Source: Psococerastis gibbosa (lineage: Eukaryota; Arthropoda; Insecta; Psocodea; Psocidae). Taken from it: 64,000 nt of DNA. Shown in pieces: positions 1 through 10,534 of this stretch (the stretch's first letter is position 1; each line of letters starts with the position of its first letter). The notes beneath the pieces are model-generated. The model was not told where the DNA came from, did no database searches, and worked only from the letters and a program-made list of their open reading frames with translations. Where the stretch lies: contig OZ020491.1 in the NCBI GenBank assembly GCA_963971405.1, positions 15,618,855 through 15,682,854 of the forward strand, written 5' to 3'. A program made the position numbers and the translations under genes.

Positions 1-150
1 CAACCATTAGTTTTTAATACTCATCATCATCTAACTATAAGCTTAAAACTAATTATGCAATTAATAAAACAAGAACAAAAATATATATAGAAATTATTCA
101 TATATTTACATTATTTCTGTAGTTTACAATAATAATACATCATGAAATAT

Positions 151-456
151 TCATTCTATGATCTGTAGGTTGACACTATTTTTTCCCCGATGGCTTGAAA
201 CGATAAGATACATCTCAGCTCCTGGAGTAACTTCACTTTGTTGAAAGGCTGGCAGATATTGTTGAGGCACAAAACATTCCACGACTTCTTTTTCCAATCC
301 TCGCAGTATGACTTTTACAGCTGGTCCATATTCTGTTTTTTCGATTTGCACTATTTTCAATATTAGGTATTTAACTCCAATCACTAGCTTTCGCATTGGT
401 ATGGTAGGCCCGGCTACTTGGTTGATAGCATTAACTTTATTGAATAGAGATGTCAT
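151..456 (-). CDS. Small 101-aa protein, unrecognised, possibly OB-fold-like
   Basis: This is a complete ATG-to-stop frame. The protein has amphipathic beta-like alternation (KLVIGVKYLILKIVQIEKT, then YGPAVKVILRGLEKEVVECF, then VPQQYLPAF). The order 'xxY.I..v..v.TkyGp.v.v.l...f.P.ryl' resembles a class of ~100-residue arthropod proteins that I associate loosely with ssDNA-binding, OB-like folds, sometimes found in mobile elements. That link is memory-based and uncertain. Upstream on the minus strand is AT-rich with TATAATC about 15 bases before the ATG. No partner gene is seen; the left flank is cut by the window. Confidence 0.45.
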   Translation of the reverse strand: MTSLFNKVNAINQVAGPTIPMRKLVIGVKYLILKIVQIEKTEYGPAVKVILRGLEKEVVECFVPQQYLPAFQQSEVTPGAEMYLIVSSHRGKNSVNLQIIE

Positions 457-601
457 GTTGTAAGATTATACAATTTTACGTATAAAGTGGTATTACTTGA
501 GTCTTGAATGAAGGTTTGGCTTCAACTAAGCTCCTCAACCCAAGGTGATGCCTTTTGTAACGACACATTTAGAACCTTCTAGATGTCTGGCTGTACGGGG
601 A

Positions 602-990
602 GGGGGGGGGGGTGCGTCATAGACCACCCACCTGGTACAGAGATAGATAGACAACGGGATAAGCACGGCGGGGTACAAAGACCACCCACGAAGAAGAAAG
701 AAGAAGAAAGAAATGTTTTAATTCAATTAACACCATTAAAAAAAAAATAAAAAAAAAAATAAATAAATAAAAAAAAAAAAAAAATAAAAAAAATAAAAAA
801 ATAAAAAAAAATAACTCTGTATCTCACAAATTAGTAATTATAAAAAAAAAAACGATCATGGTGCCAGAACCTCAGACCACCCACGAGGGGTAACACACAA
901 AAATAGATAGACCACCCGCGGGGGATAGATGGGATAGCACGACGGGGGGTGGGATAAGCGCCAGAAACCCCCTTTCTACTCTACTATTGT
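602..990. repeat. Degenerate repeat of AGACCACCC(A/G)CG with A-rich block
   Basis: A unit containing AGACCACCCACC/G recurs near 633, 681, 875 and 912, often followed by GGGATA and GCACGACGG-like sequence. An (A)n/(AAAT)n block fills about 739-853. A run of 11 G lies at 602-612. No coding content is seen. Confidence 0.5.
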
Positions 991-999
991 GTAAACTGT

Positions 1000-1855
1000 A
1001 AAAGAACCCAATAGTGAAGAGGAAGATATCAACCCAAATTAAAAATCAGTAATGGCCACCCCTGAATGCATTGGAAATGTGGCCCGCCTGATGAATGTGA
1101 ACAACAATGTCACAGTATGGGGGTGGTACAATAATATATTCCATTTACCTTCTTATACTCTGCGCAACAAATTGTCAAAATTGATGTCCCGCCTCACTTT
1201 ATAACTACACCCAAGACCATCTTGTAAGAATTAACATTTACGTCTTATAAATTGGCGGCTCGTTAGCAGGTACCAATCATAAAACTGTCTTCTTCTAACA
1301 GCGAAGGCAATTTTTTATTTCTTGGTACCCATCTCTAAAAGGTCCTCTATGGTTGTTGCATTGCCTGGTGGCTATCGTTGTCCCTGCGTTTGTTTGTTTT
1401 ACTTTTTAACACGGTTGAGTCAATTTTAATTTTACGGGGCGTTTTCTTTCTCTGGCCTTATTTTGCTTTTAAGAGGGTGACTAGTATTTTTTTTTCAATG
1501 GGATCATCAAGCATGGGGGGTTTGTTGTTGAATTTTTTGCTGCCCGGCAGATGTGATCGTTTAGTGGTGATTTATAGGCTTAGGTAATTCTGTTTCACAT
1601 TCCTGACTTGATAATTCAATGACTTTGTCTGACAGATGTCTTTTGTCTGGCCTTAGGCTCTTTCAATGTGCCTGAAGTCTTTATCTTAGTTTATTTTATT
1701 TCTATACGTTTGGGTTTCAATGGTGGAGTGAGGAGTCTATGGTTCTTTTGGAAAATTTTAGAAACCCGTGACGAAGGTTTGGGGTTGTGGCTGGCGTTGT
1801 TTTTTTCATGGTTCATACTTCATTTCAGAGGGTAGTTTCTTTGTATCTCTCTCTA
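1000..1855. other. No recognised gene
   Basis: This is AT-rich sequence with short open frames only. Around 1430-1490 it weakly resembles 15390-15450 (shared TTTTACGGG(G)CG and GTGACT(A/G)GTATTTTTT), perhaps an old repeat. Confidence 0.4.
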
Positions 1856-1858
1856 TTA

Positions 1859-2348
1859 GGGCCCCAGCAGACTGCAGACTTTTTATCGGCCGATAGTTTG
1901 GTCGGCTTCTTAATCAGTATGGAGAGGAATGCATATGCGCACACTACAGCGATTCAGTATCGGCCGATAAAAAAGTTTGATGGGCTACCCGATTACATTC
2001 AAACTAATCTGTCGGCCAACTATCGGCCGACTGTTTAATCAGTATTGGCGCATACACGCCTGCGCATACATGACCATTGTTTAGTCGGCCGATAGCTCAG
2101 TTCTCAGAATCTCTTCTTGATTTTCCTCCTCCGGAGTATGATGAGAGCAATAATTTTTCTGGACAATATTTTCATTGTGCGACCGCTTCAACAGTCAGTT
2201 ACAAACTAGTTCGAGAATAGTCGGCCGGCTGTTGGATAGTCTGCGCCCTGTTCACCAACCAAACTGTTTAGTTGGCTCGGTGTGCGCACTTTCAGCCCAA
2301 CCCGACTAAACTATCGGCCGATGAAAAGTCTGCAGTCTGCGGGGGCCC
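1859..2348. mobile_element. 490-bp fold-back MITE with TTA duplication, TATCGGCCGATA-rich
   Basis: The ends are inverted repeats of at least 40 bp: GGGCCCCAGCAGACTGCAGA on the left, and the right end read in reverse starts GGGCCCCCGCAGACTGCAGA. TTA lies directly outside each end (1856-1858 and 2349-2351), fitting the 3-bp TWA duplication of PIF/Harbinger. Inside, the palindrome TCGGCCGA and its variants recur at about 1887, 1961, 2025, 2085, 2221 and 2315. There is no transposase frame, so it is non-autonomous. Confidence 0.75.
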
Positions 2349-2529
2349 TTAACTTCAATGATCCTCGCTGCTTTGGCTTTGTTGCGAATGCGAGTAACCG
2401 GTCTCCCTAAATGATCAGATTCTGACTTCAGATCATGTTACTTATCAGTTATAGATTCGTTGTATTGCATTGTCAGACTGTAAAACGAACTAGACAAGAT
2501 CGGTCAATTAATGTATTTACTTACCTACT

Positions 2530-3060
2530 TACTAGCCAACGCCCACCCTTGGTAGGTTAGCCATATAGTGACGCGCTGGCCAGATCTCCTTGGCTCCTTG
2601 TTGTCTCCCGGAAGATGTCGTCCGTTTGGTCTTCCCCGTCTTCTACCAGGGCTGGGCACTCGGGTAGATGTTCTGCATTCATTTCGCCTTCGTTACACTG
2701 GGGGCAGATGTCCGAAGCAAGGACCCCCATGAGATGCAGGTGGGAAGGGTCCTTGATCTCCTTGGCTCCTTGTTGTCTCCCGGAAGATGTCGTTCGTTTG
2801 GTCTTCCCCGTCTTCTACCAGGGCTGGGCACTCGGGTAGACGTTCTGCATTTATTTCGCCTTCGTTACACTGGGGGCAGATGTCCGAAGCAAGGACCCTG
2901 ATGAGATGCAAGTGGGAAGGGTGGCCGGTGGTGGTCCTGATAACAGCAACGCTCACTCCCCTTGGAAGGGACCAGGGTATTGGCGAGTCAATAAGGGTCA
3001 AATGTGGAAGGGGGCAAACTGTTTTAGACATACTACCAAAAGAGGGAGTGCAATGCGCAC
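2530..3060 (-). mobile_element. LINE C-terminal fragment with internal tandem duplication
   Basis: The minus strand encodes HLHLIRVLASDICPQCNEGE then INAERLPECPAL, the 'P.C..C....E...H....CP' end found after the RNase H domain in R1/Jockey/I-type LINEs. A unit of about 172 bp is present twice in tandem (2583-2754 and 2755-2926), both starting GATCTCCTTGGCTCCTTG. The minus-strand 3' end has an (AAGT)n-like tail at 2518-2535, as in the LINE ending near 7135. It is 5'-truncated and not functional. Confidence 0.65.
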
Positions 3061-3173
3061 TGCGCAGGGGAAACCAAAGAAATTGGGGTGACTGTAATCC
3101 ATGTAAGAGTTTCTACTTTCTTCAGTGACTGTGTGGAAGTGATACAAGATATTACAAGTAAAATTAAAATTAA

Positions 3174-3318
3174 TAAAACAACTTAGCACTAATTCCACTA
3201 AATAAATTTATATTGTGACAGCTGTTTCGGTTGATGATCATTAGATGATAGTGTCCACCACCAAAACAGCTGTCACAATATAAATTTAATTAGTGGAATT
3301 TGTGAAAAGTTGTTTTAT
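3174..3318. repeat. 145-bp fold-back repeat
   Basis: The arms of about 58 bp are inverted: TAAAACAACTT...AATTCCACTAA...AAATTTATATTGTGACAGCTGTTT on the left, with its reverse complement on the right ending AAAGTTGTTTTA. The centre (3233-3262) carries GATGATCATTAGATGATAGTG. The arm text GAAACAG...ATAT...GTGGAATT also resembles 14490-14525. Confidence 0.65.
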
Positions 3319-3319
3319 T

Positions 3320-3850
3320 TTATTACTTCATTTTATTTTTATTCGCTATGGCTGTGGCCTGGGTAATACTGTATAATGAGAAAAAATGAAATAGTAGGCT
3401 ATTTACTAAAGTTATGGGCTTTCGATACTCAGCCTCTTTCTTGTCAGGTATATTTCCACTTTAAGATGCTACTGTTACATCACGCAATCTTAAGATTTTT
3501 ACTGTTGGCAAAAGAACTTCCATTATGTGGCTACCCCCATTCGCTAAATTGAAAAACGTGTCTGCATCCAAAAATAGCCACTGGAGTCCCTCCAGTCACT
3601 GTTGAGCTGCAGAACCGTTCGTCTTTCCCCCAAAAACAAAGCTTCCAAACCGACGCTGTCAACAGCCCGTGTAGGTGACAGCAGTAGTCTTGGCTAATGG
3701 TCTATACACGCTGACGCTAACTCTAGTCTTTGTTAGCATTTATTGTATTTTATATTAGGAAGATCGGCGTTTTAATCAATTATTATTATTATTATTCAGC
3801 CCATATGCTTCTGTTCAATATGTCTACTTTACATTAATTTCTTATCATTT
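3320..3850. other. No recognised gene; (TTA)n microsatellite
   Basis: The only clear feature is a short (TTA)n run at about 3780-3797. Open frames are short and not coding-like. Confidence 0.4.
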
Positions 3851-3852
3851 GC

Positions 3853-3986
3853 CGCAAGGCCGTGCCCAGGGGGTTTAAATAGGAAAAATCATATGTAGGA
3901 TCGATTAAATCAGAGCGTAATAAATACAATTAATTTACTAAATAATAACTACCCCCCTTCCCCCTCCCCTGTATCCATCCATCATT
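3853..3986. mobile_element. Diverged small hAT-like element related to 11492-11677
   Basis: It shares GGATCGATTAAATCAGAGCG plus CGTAATA..ATTAATTTAC with the element at 11492 and has C-rich sequence before a GTATCC-type end. The left end CCGTGCCCAGGGGG matches the termini at 11190 and 11330. The duplications are not clear. Confidence 0.5.
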
Positions 3987-4613
3987 CCTTGTAGTCACCA
4001 ACAGCGGCAGTATGTTTGCTGGAAAAGTCCTTGTCTCGACTAAGGCCGAGTTCCTTCTTCCATAGTTTTATTAAGCTATCGAATCGAAATCCGTTTACAG
4101 TAGTTTATATATCTGTAGTATATATAGTGAGATCCAACTCAGGTCAGCAAAACCACATTTCTACTATTTCCAGCACAAAACGAAAATTCCGTTTCTCTCT
4201 ACAGTCTCGAATTCTCCCTTCAGAGCGACTTTCACCGGCGCTCCCCCTCTTTGGTCTGAAACCTTTCACTTTACCAGGAGTCTTTTTGAATAACATCATT
4301 AGCGCCCTGTATGTGTTTGAGTAAATTAATAGGTTCGCAGACCAAAGCGTGATCTGTAAATTAAAAACTAGACAAATAAGGGCGTGACTGTCCTATTTCA
4401 AATCCTTCGTGACTCCTATATCCGAACTTCAGGAGCCTGGAAAATTAACTTGAATATTGTCATTTCTAATTAGCCCATTTTCAGTGTTCATAATAATCAG
4501 TAATCAGCTCCAGTTGCCCGGGTGGGATACGTGAGCCTTCTTGACTCCCTTGTGAAGTCCACTTCTGATTTTCATCACTTCCTCCGGTACTTGTCCTTCT
4601 CTTCATCAATCTG

Positions 4614-4985
4614 GTTTCTGTACCTTTTCCTTGGTCTTCCGCTTCTTCATGTTCCCTTTATTTGTTCCTGCAGCCATTTCCTCGCGCACCTGCTGTTATC
4701 CATTCGCTTTCCGTGTCCGAACCATTGCAGTATCCTCGCCATCTTCTCCACCAATGGCTCCCCCCCCCCTCCCGCACTCTCTTCTCACTCTCTGAGTCTG
4801 TTTCTGTACCGTTTCCTTGTTCATCCGCTTCTTCATGTTCCCTTTATTTGTTCCTCCAGCCATTTCCTCGCGCACCTGCTGCTATCCCTTCGCTTTACGT
4901 GTCCAAACCATTGCAGTCTCCTTCACGCCATCTTCTCCACCAATGGCTCTCCCACCTGCACTCTCTTCTCATCACTTAATTTCTA
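4614..4985 (-). mobile_element. LINE C-terminal fragment, tandemly duplicated
   Basis: Two units of about 185 bp start TTTCTGTACC at 4614 and 4799. The minus strand encodes RLQWFGHVKRRDSSRCARKW and then GRPRKRYRNQ, the typical end of RTE-like LINE reverse transcriptases ('WfGHv.R...GRP.kR'). The plus-strand fragment at 61140-61262 is related. A run of 10 C lies at 4760-4769. Confidence 0.6.
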
Positions 4986-4999
4986 ATCCTATCCCTTTA

Positions 5000-6410
5000 T
5001 GTCCTCTGGCGGGCTCTTCTGATTAACTTAATTTCATTTTCTCATTCAAAATACAATAGTGTTATCAGATACAATTTAAAATTCAAATAATATATGTAGT
5101 GCCTGCTGAAAGTGGCTGTCCAATCTCGTGTTTCCCATATATTAATAGTTTATCGAGAAAAATTAAAGTCCCAGTATATACCTAAAATATTTTTTTTTTT
5201 CATAAATATTCTCCATGCCTCTCTCATCGATTTAAAAATCTGTAGGTACTCAAGCGGTTCTTTTAGAGCCTTGGATTTTCTATTCAATAATAATAATAAT
5301 AATAATAATAATTAGGCTACACAAATTTAATTTTAGCTATGCCAAGTCAACTCTTCATTTCAGAGAAAGCCTACATGGCCAATCCAAAATGCCGACAGAC
5401 TTAATCCTGCCAGTGTACTATAGTTGACATTTCAAAAAGAAGTTTCGGAATATAAACGACCTGCCAGAGCTAAGTTTCTCGTGGATTAAGCTTCACCTAT
5501 ACTTACCTTACACCGGCTCCATCAGTCGTTTCCCTTAATTGAGCTATGTTTCTCTTAATTCCAGGCATTTTTTACTTTCTCTCGGGGTTTAATATAATCA
5601 GGAAAGGTTACTCTATTTCTCTCGCCTTGCCTCGCCTTCGTCTCACTTTTTTTATTGAAAAAAGTGGGCTTTTCTGAGTTCAATCCATTTTGGTTGGCTT
5701 GGTGTTTTTTTGCGCTGGTTTTCTGTGTCGAAATTCTAACTTCAAGAAGTTTTTCTATAAACTCATTCAAGAGAAGTGTTGCGGCGTTAACTAATTAATT
5801 CTTATTCAAATGGTGGTTCAATACTTAGCATTGAATATTTTATTAAATAAATAAAAAATGATTTTATACAGCTAAAACAGTTGACAAGCCAAGGAGCGAT
5901 ATATTTTATGGTAGCAGGTACGCAGTGTATGTATCAGAAAGACTGAAAGACTCAATTGGATTGGACTATGCTTGCTGCCATTGTGGCAATAGGTATGGGA
6001 CGTTATTTCAAATGATACTTTAGTGGTACATGCATGATGCACTGTGGGATACATGCTAGCAGTTTTGTCAGTTGTGCCCCCCCGTTGCGATACAAGACCT
6101 TTAAGTCACGACCAAACTTAAGTTGTGCACAAACTTCTTATGATAACTTGTTGGCTGATCCTGGCTGTGATCGTAAAGTTGTGCACACAGACCTGCCCAC
6201 TGCATCCGTTCATATCTGCATGGAGCATCTGCCCGGAGCGGATTTAGCGAATGCGTTGTCTAAGTTGTCTTTTCTCAAAGTTCTTTGTGTTGAGACCTCA
6301 ATGCTCAGCAGCCGTAGCACGAAAACGTCTTCAGAGAAAAGTGGATCAGCCGTTGGGGAGGAAGTAGGGTTGGAAGGTCGCTGCACCTACTTCACTACTT
6401 CAGTCCAAGC
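5000..6410. other. No recognised gene; (AAT)n at 5286-5312
   Basis: A perfect (AAT)9-type microsatellite lies at 5286-5312. Remaining frames are short and without family resemblance. A plus-strand frame around 6034-6423 may belong partly to the LINE that follows, but its first part is not recognisable. Confidence 0.4.
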
Positions 6411-6417
6411 CCAAGCC

Positions 6418-7139
6418 GGCTGACTCGGCGCACTTCAAAGGAATCCATCGCGAGGTTGCCTCCTTCGCAGCTCGAGCAAGGACTGGATACATAACAACAA
6501 ACCAATATCTCCACCGTTTCAACCTGATGGATTCAGCACTGTGTCGAGCCTGTGGAATGGATCAACAAACTCTTGAGCATGTTCTCCTGCAACGCTCCAT
6601 TCCAAGCAGGGAAAAGGGCTTACTCGTGACCAGTGGCGGACGCAGCGACCGGCACTGCGGGCAATTGCCCCCCCCCCCTCTTTGGACAGCAGTTATATTC
6701 TTTGCCTCTAAAATCTAAGTGTTACTGTACTCAAAATGCGCAAAAACCTCACTATTTCGGCCCTATTTTTCAAAAAATTTCTCCCGGGGGAGACCCCCAG
6801 ACCCCTCTTGTCCGCCACTATATTGATTCTTTGTATTATATAAGCCTTATTGCTCTCAAAATGCGTAAAACCCCAAAATTTCAACCCTCTGGCTTTTATG
6901 AAAAAGTGTGGAGAGGCGCCAAATCATACACCTTCGAAAACCTATCGTTACGCCACTAGCAAGTGCATCCCCCTTTTATGAGGTCTGGGACCGCCTCTGC
7001 TCGTGACGGCATGGGAAGGAGGAGGAATGGAAAAAATTCTGCGATGGACGAATCTTTGGGCACTGGCGAAAAGGGCGTTTGATCGAAATCTGGCCATCGG
7101 CATCACCTGAAGCTGAAACCAGTAGCAAGAAGTAAGTAA
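6418..7139 (+). mobile_element. LINE 3' end (R1/Jockey/I-like), split by a hAT-like MITE
   Basis: Before the MITE the plus strand encodes AARARTGYITTNQYLHRFN and LMDSALCRACGMDQQTLEHV, the RNase H-distal Cys/His end of insect LINEs. After the MITE it resumes with GGMEKILRWTNLWALAKRAF and a stop, then AGTAAGTAAGTAG as the tail. It is 5'-truncated, and the 369-bp insertion at 6631 breaks it. Confidence 0.7.
6631..6999. mobile_element. hAT-like MITE, 369 bp, perfect 8-bp duplication
   Basis: The left end is CAGTGGCGGACGCAG; the right end read in reverse is CAGAGGCGGTCCCAG. The flanks CTCGTGAC (6623-6630) and CTCGTGAC (7000-7007) are identical, the 8-bp duplication typical of hAT. It carries 11 C at 6668-6678. 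A second copy lies at 21959-22349 in the other orientation with a G/C tract at the homologous site. Confidence 0.85.
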
Positions 7140-7419
7140 GTAGCACGAACTGAAATTACTAATTTATCCGGGAATACGTGTAAATTAATATAAATAAATC
7201 CAATTGAATTTAGAATTACTATAGCGGGAATTAAAGCCGAACAATGACCAATATTAAAGATTGTTTGTCACAGAGTTAATTGCTGTTGGTAGTAGGTGTT
7301 TTTTTTTCTTGCGGCTCAAGTTTAATGGTATCAAGCTACAAACATGACAAAACATAATATCGGCTAGTTAGGAGCGGGTGAGTTGTATTACTGTATTTGA
7401 ATGGTATTTGAATTTAAAT

Positions 7420-7830
7420 AATAGGCTACTTGACAATTTTGAAAACCTATTTTAATGCATTAGAAGATTAATTATTTTATACTCCATAAAATTATTTATT
7501 TATTTCCTAAGAAACCTTATTTAGTCGGTGGAAAATTATCACAAATTTAAATTGGATTGTTAAAAAGGGGGGTCACATGACTCTGGAATGTGACGTCATT
7601 TGTGATGCCGCGGAGCACCCGTCAGTAATAGAATTATTAGTATTGATATAAGTAGTATCCGGATTGTGACGTCATTTTCATGTCACCCAAGTCTGCCAGC
7701 GTTTTGGATCTTGTACTTCAATGCTAAAATCACCAAAATATTAATTTTATATTTTTAATATTTACTATTTTTTCACGCAAAAAACGTATTTTATTGTTTT
7801 TGTTGACCTATAAGCTACTTTATCTACAAT
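7420..7830 (+). repeat. Dispersed repeat, copy 1
   Basis: It aligns with 31575-31920: GAAAACC.ATTTTAAT.CATTA at the start, TGGAATGTGA.GTCA in the middle, then GACGTCATTTTCATGT and CCAAGTCTG. A diverged minus-strand copy is at about 10535-10720. There is no coding content and the ends are not defined. Confidence 0.6.
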
Positions 7831-8122
7831 AGCATATTTTATATGTCATTGTTACAACTGTCAAGTAGCCTATTCCCCTGATATGTCGGTACACGGACAC
7901 CCACTATATGTATAAACAAAATACTGATCTTACAACCATTTTATGAATGCGATTTACGTAAAAAGAGTGTCAAAAATATATAACGTATGGACCACTCTAC
8001 GTTCAACTAAAATACGCGTATCTCAACTCAAACCCATTAAATATCGTCTGCTAATTTCCCAATCTCAATTTACCTCCTCTTTCAAAGCATGGACTTGGGG
8101 TAAATCGTGGCAGCAGACATTA

Positions 8123-8520
8123 TCATAGGGGCAATTTGAATTTCCCAGAAGCCACCCTAAAATGTGAGGAGACAATCATAATATTTGACGAAGGCCGCAT
8201 ACAAGCGCCCCCATAGCACTGGCACATGTCTCTTGTTATTGACTTTACTACAAGTAAAACAAATGAAGTGGCAGTGATGGATGGTGGATACAAATTTCCT
8301 GATACTTTATTCTTTGTATTAAACTTCCCTTCCACGGTAATGGATGCGATTCCTCTCTGTCATCCAAAGAATTCTGCTGCTGCTGTTTATGTTTCCCCAA
8401 TGTATTTTTCCAAGGCTTCAAAGAATATTTGGGGTTTGCCGGTTGTAGCAGAATCGTCGATATGGGCTATGGAGGACAAAGGTCGCAATCCTGGGATTTC
8501 GGACCATTTGTTGCCAATCG
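8123..8520 (-). pseudogene. Unrecognised coding-like stretch, broken
   Basis: The minus strand reads long coding-like sequence, e.g. SEIPGLRPLSSIAHIDDSAT, then GKPQIFFEALEKYIGET, later GKFNTKNKVSGNLYPPSIT and RPSSNIMIVSSHFRVASGKF, with interruptions. The composition looks like a decayed protein, not noise, but I cannot name the family. It could come from a mobile element or a host gene copy. The plus-strand frame at 8226-8627 is its shadow. Confidence 0.35.
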
Positions 8521-8888
8521 TTGCTCCCGTTATGGTAATTGTCGATAGTTTTTCTCACCAGTTACATGTATTGCACATAGGAGCTGTTATAGTTTCTCTA
8601 TTAACTCATATTTCTTATAAAATGTGATTGAAAGTGGAATACAGAAAAATTGGAAAAATTCCGTTGTCCAGTGCGCTCCACATAGTAGCTAGCCAAACAT
8701 CGCCAACTTACATTTTCCGTGTATGAAACGGGCAGCGGAAAGCTGTTTTAGACGGTCACTGGGCCAACTCGTTGTTCAGTGCGCTCCTGATAGATGCTTG
8801 CCAATACGCGCTAACTCATACATATCACATAGCACACAATACACCAAAGCATGTCAGTGGGCGTTTAAGTAAGACCAAGCTTTGACCT

Positions 8889-9001
8889 AGATATGATTTT
8901 TGTAAACCTATATATACCAAATTTCATCCAAATCCACCGAGTAGTTTGCTCACAAATCGACGAACAGACTTAACTGTGCCCACGTCCACTTTTTTTCCCT
9001 T
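8889..9001 (-). mobile_element. Fragment of the ~845-bp TGCTTTCC repeat
   Basis: ATATGATTTTTGTAAACCTA, then CACCGAGTAGTTTGCTC and ATCGACGAACAGAC match the conserved block next to the TGCTTTCC end of the full copies. Confidence 0.6.
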
Positions 9002-9870
9002 TTTTAAATCTCTCAGTCACTTCAATGAATTCCATTCTCTGTCTGCAGTAGCTAACTGAAACTGCTTCACTGCAGAACATGAGCGAATCCGATTTATTCC
9101 ACAGGGGACTGTATCCTGTCCAACTTCTTCGCTCTGCACCATTGGTTCTTCTATGTTTTATTAAAGCCTTGATTGCCTTCTCTGACCTATTTAGAGGTTG
9201 CATGAAGGTGAAATTGTTACGGTCTTCCCTGCCATTTTTATCGTATTTTTATTTAGATGCATAGATAGTTTTAGTTTTATTCGATGGTTCAATTCTCCTT
9301 TTTGATGATCAGTGTCCATGCCCATAATGCAGTATGACCAGGCATTGACAAAACGTATCGTAAATATCGCGCATACCGAGTATTAATTTTTGTCTTTTCT
9401 TTCAGGTAAGTTTCCAAGTAGCCTACAGCCCTACACCCCGTAAAACAGAATAGCGATAATGATGAATAATTATGAATGAGCTAAAAAAACCTAAAGTTAT
9501 AACTTATAAGGTAAGTTGATGCATAAATTGCAGTCGTAACTGGGCCTAATGTGGATTAAAATGAGCGATTGCCCCAAAAAAAAACCATTGATTGAAGATA
9601 TGACATTGAACTAATGCCAACAAATGATCCTTACTTTATCACTAGTACTGCAAATAATATACTGACAGTTTGTTCCTGACCGTTTATTAAGATCGATGAT
9701 AAAGTAAAGTAAGTAAGAACCAATGGCTGCTTAAATTATTGAACCAAATTACATTGTCGTTGGGCGCTAATTCAATCAATCAATGCGGTTCTTACGCGAG
9801 CAGATATACTGCGTAGCAGATTACTTATACTGTCAGTGCAGCGTATGTGCCCGCCGTTGGTCTATCACTA
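9002..9870. other. No recognised gene
   Basis: A 77-codon minus-strand frame (9203-8970) has a mildly coding-like composition but overlaps the repeat fragment and resembles nothing I know. The rest is AT-rich unique-looking sequence. Confidence 0.35.
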
Positions 9871-9878
9871 GGCCCTTA

Positions 9879-10418
9879 GGCGCCCATTCCACCGACCGGC
9901 TAGGGCTATTTACAAAAACACTGACGTGGTAGCAGACATTCAAGACTTAGGCGGGGATTCCACCGACCTCGCATTGCAGAATTGACGGAAATGTTTATTT
10001 TCCTCTATGCCATAGTAAAAATTGATCAATGATCATACAGTAAAATCACAAACAAACTAAAATTAAAAAATGGCGTCATGGGATATGTTAAGTACAAACA
10101 TTTTAATAGATTTCTATAAAAAGAAAAATTGCATTGCAGAATTGACGGAAATGTTTATTTTCCTCTATGCCATAGTAAAAATTGATCAATGATCATACAG
10201 TAAAATCACAAACAAACTAAAATTAAAAAATGGCGTCATGGGATGTGTTAAGTACAAACATTTTAATAGATTTCTATAAAAAGAAAAATTCTAATTTCCG
10301 TCAATGTCATTTGCATTCTGCAATGCGAGGTCGGTGGAAACGTCACCTAAGTCTTGAATGTCTGCTACCACGTCACCGTTTTTGTAAATAGCCCTAGCCG
10401 GTCGGTGGAATGGGCGCC
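9879..10418. mobile_element. Palindromic MITE (outer), TTA duplication, holding a second MITE
   Basis: The ends GGCGCCCATTCCACCGACCG and its reverse complement are flanked by TTA at 9876-9878 and 10419-10421. The arms include GACGTGGTAGCAGACAT, the family core. A second MITE sits at the centre of the palindrome (9950-10347). Confidence 0.8.
9950..10347. mobile_element. PIF/Harbinger-like MITE (inner) with 162-bp tandem duplication
   Basis: It starts GGCGGGGATTCCACCGACC; the right end read in reverse is GGTGACGTTTCCACCGACC. It is flanked by TTA on the left and TAA on the right, consistent with insertion at the CTTAAG centre of the outer palindrome with one base unaccounted for. A 162-bp internal block is duplicated in tandem (9971-10132 and 10133-10290). 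Each block has ATG at 10070 and 10230 starting MASWD(M/V)LSTNILIDFYKKKN, similar to the start of MADF-type DNA-binding proteins carried by PIF/Harbinger elements. Confidence 0.7.
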
Positions 10419-10534
10419 TTACGCGATGATCAATACTGACACTCTGACAGTAGTATTATATTGTAGTATAATGCACTCAGAGCCGTACTGAAATTACGTA
10501 CTGATCTGATAAATACTGGTGTTTTAGCGGTTGA

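Noticed and set aside
4522-4986. 154-codon plus-strand frame
   Set aside because: Antisense of a tandemly duplicated LINE fragment; the repeated residues follow the DNA duplication.
5112-5315. Frame ending in poly-Asn
   Set aside because: Produced by the (AAT)n microsatellite.
6034-6423. 129-codon plus-strand frame as a separate gene
   Set aside because: No family resemblance; its end runs into the LINE remnant in another frame.
8226-8627. 133-codon plus-strand frame
   Set aside because: The minus strand reads more protein-like; this looks like its antisense.
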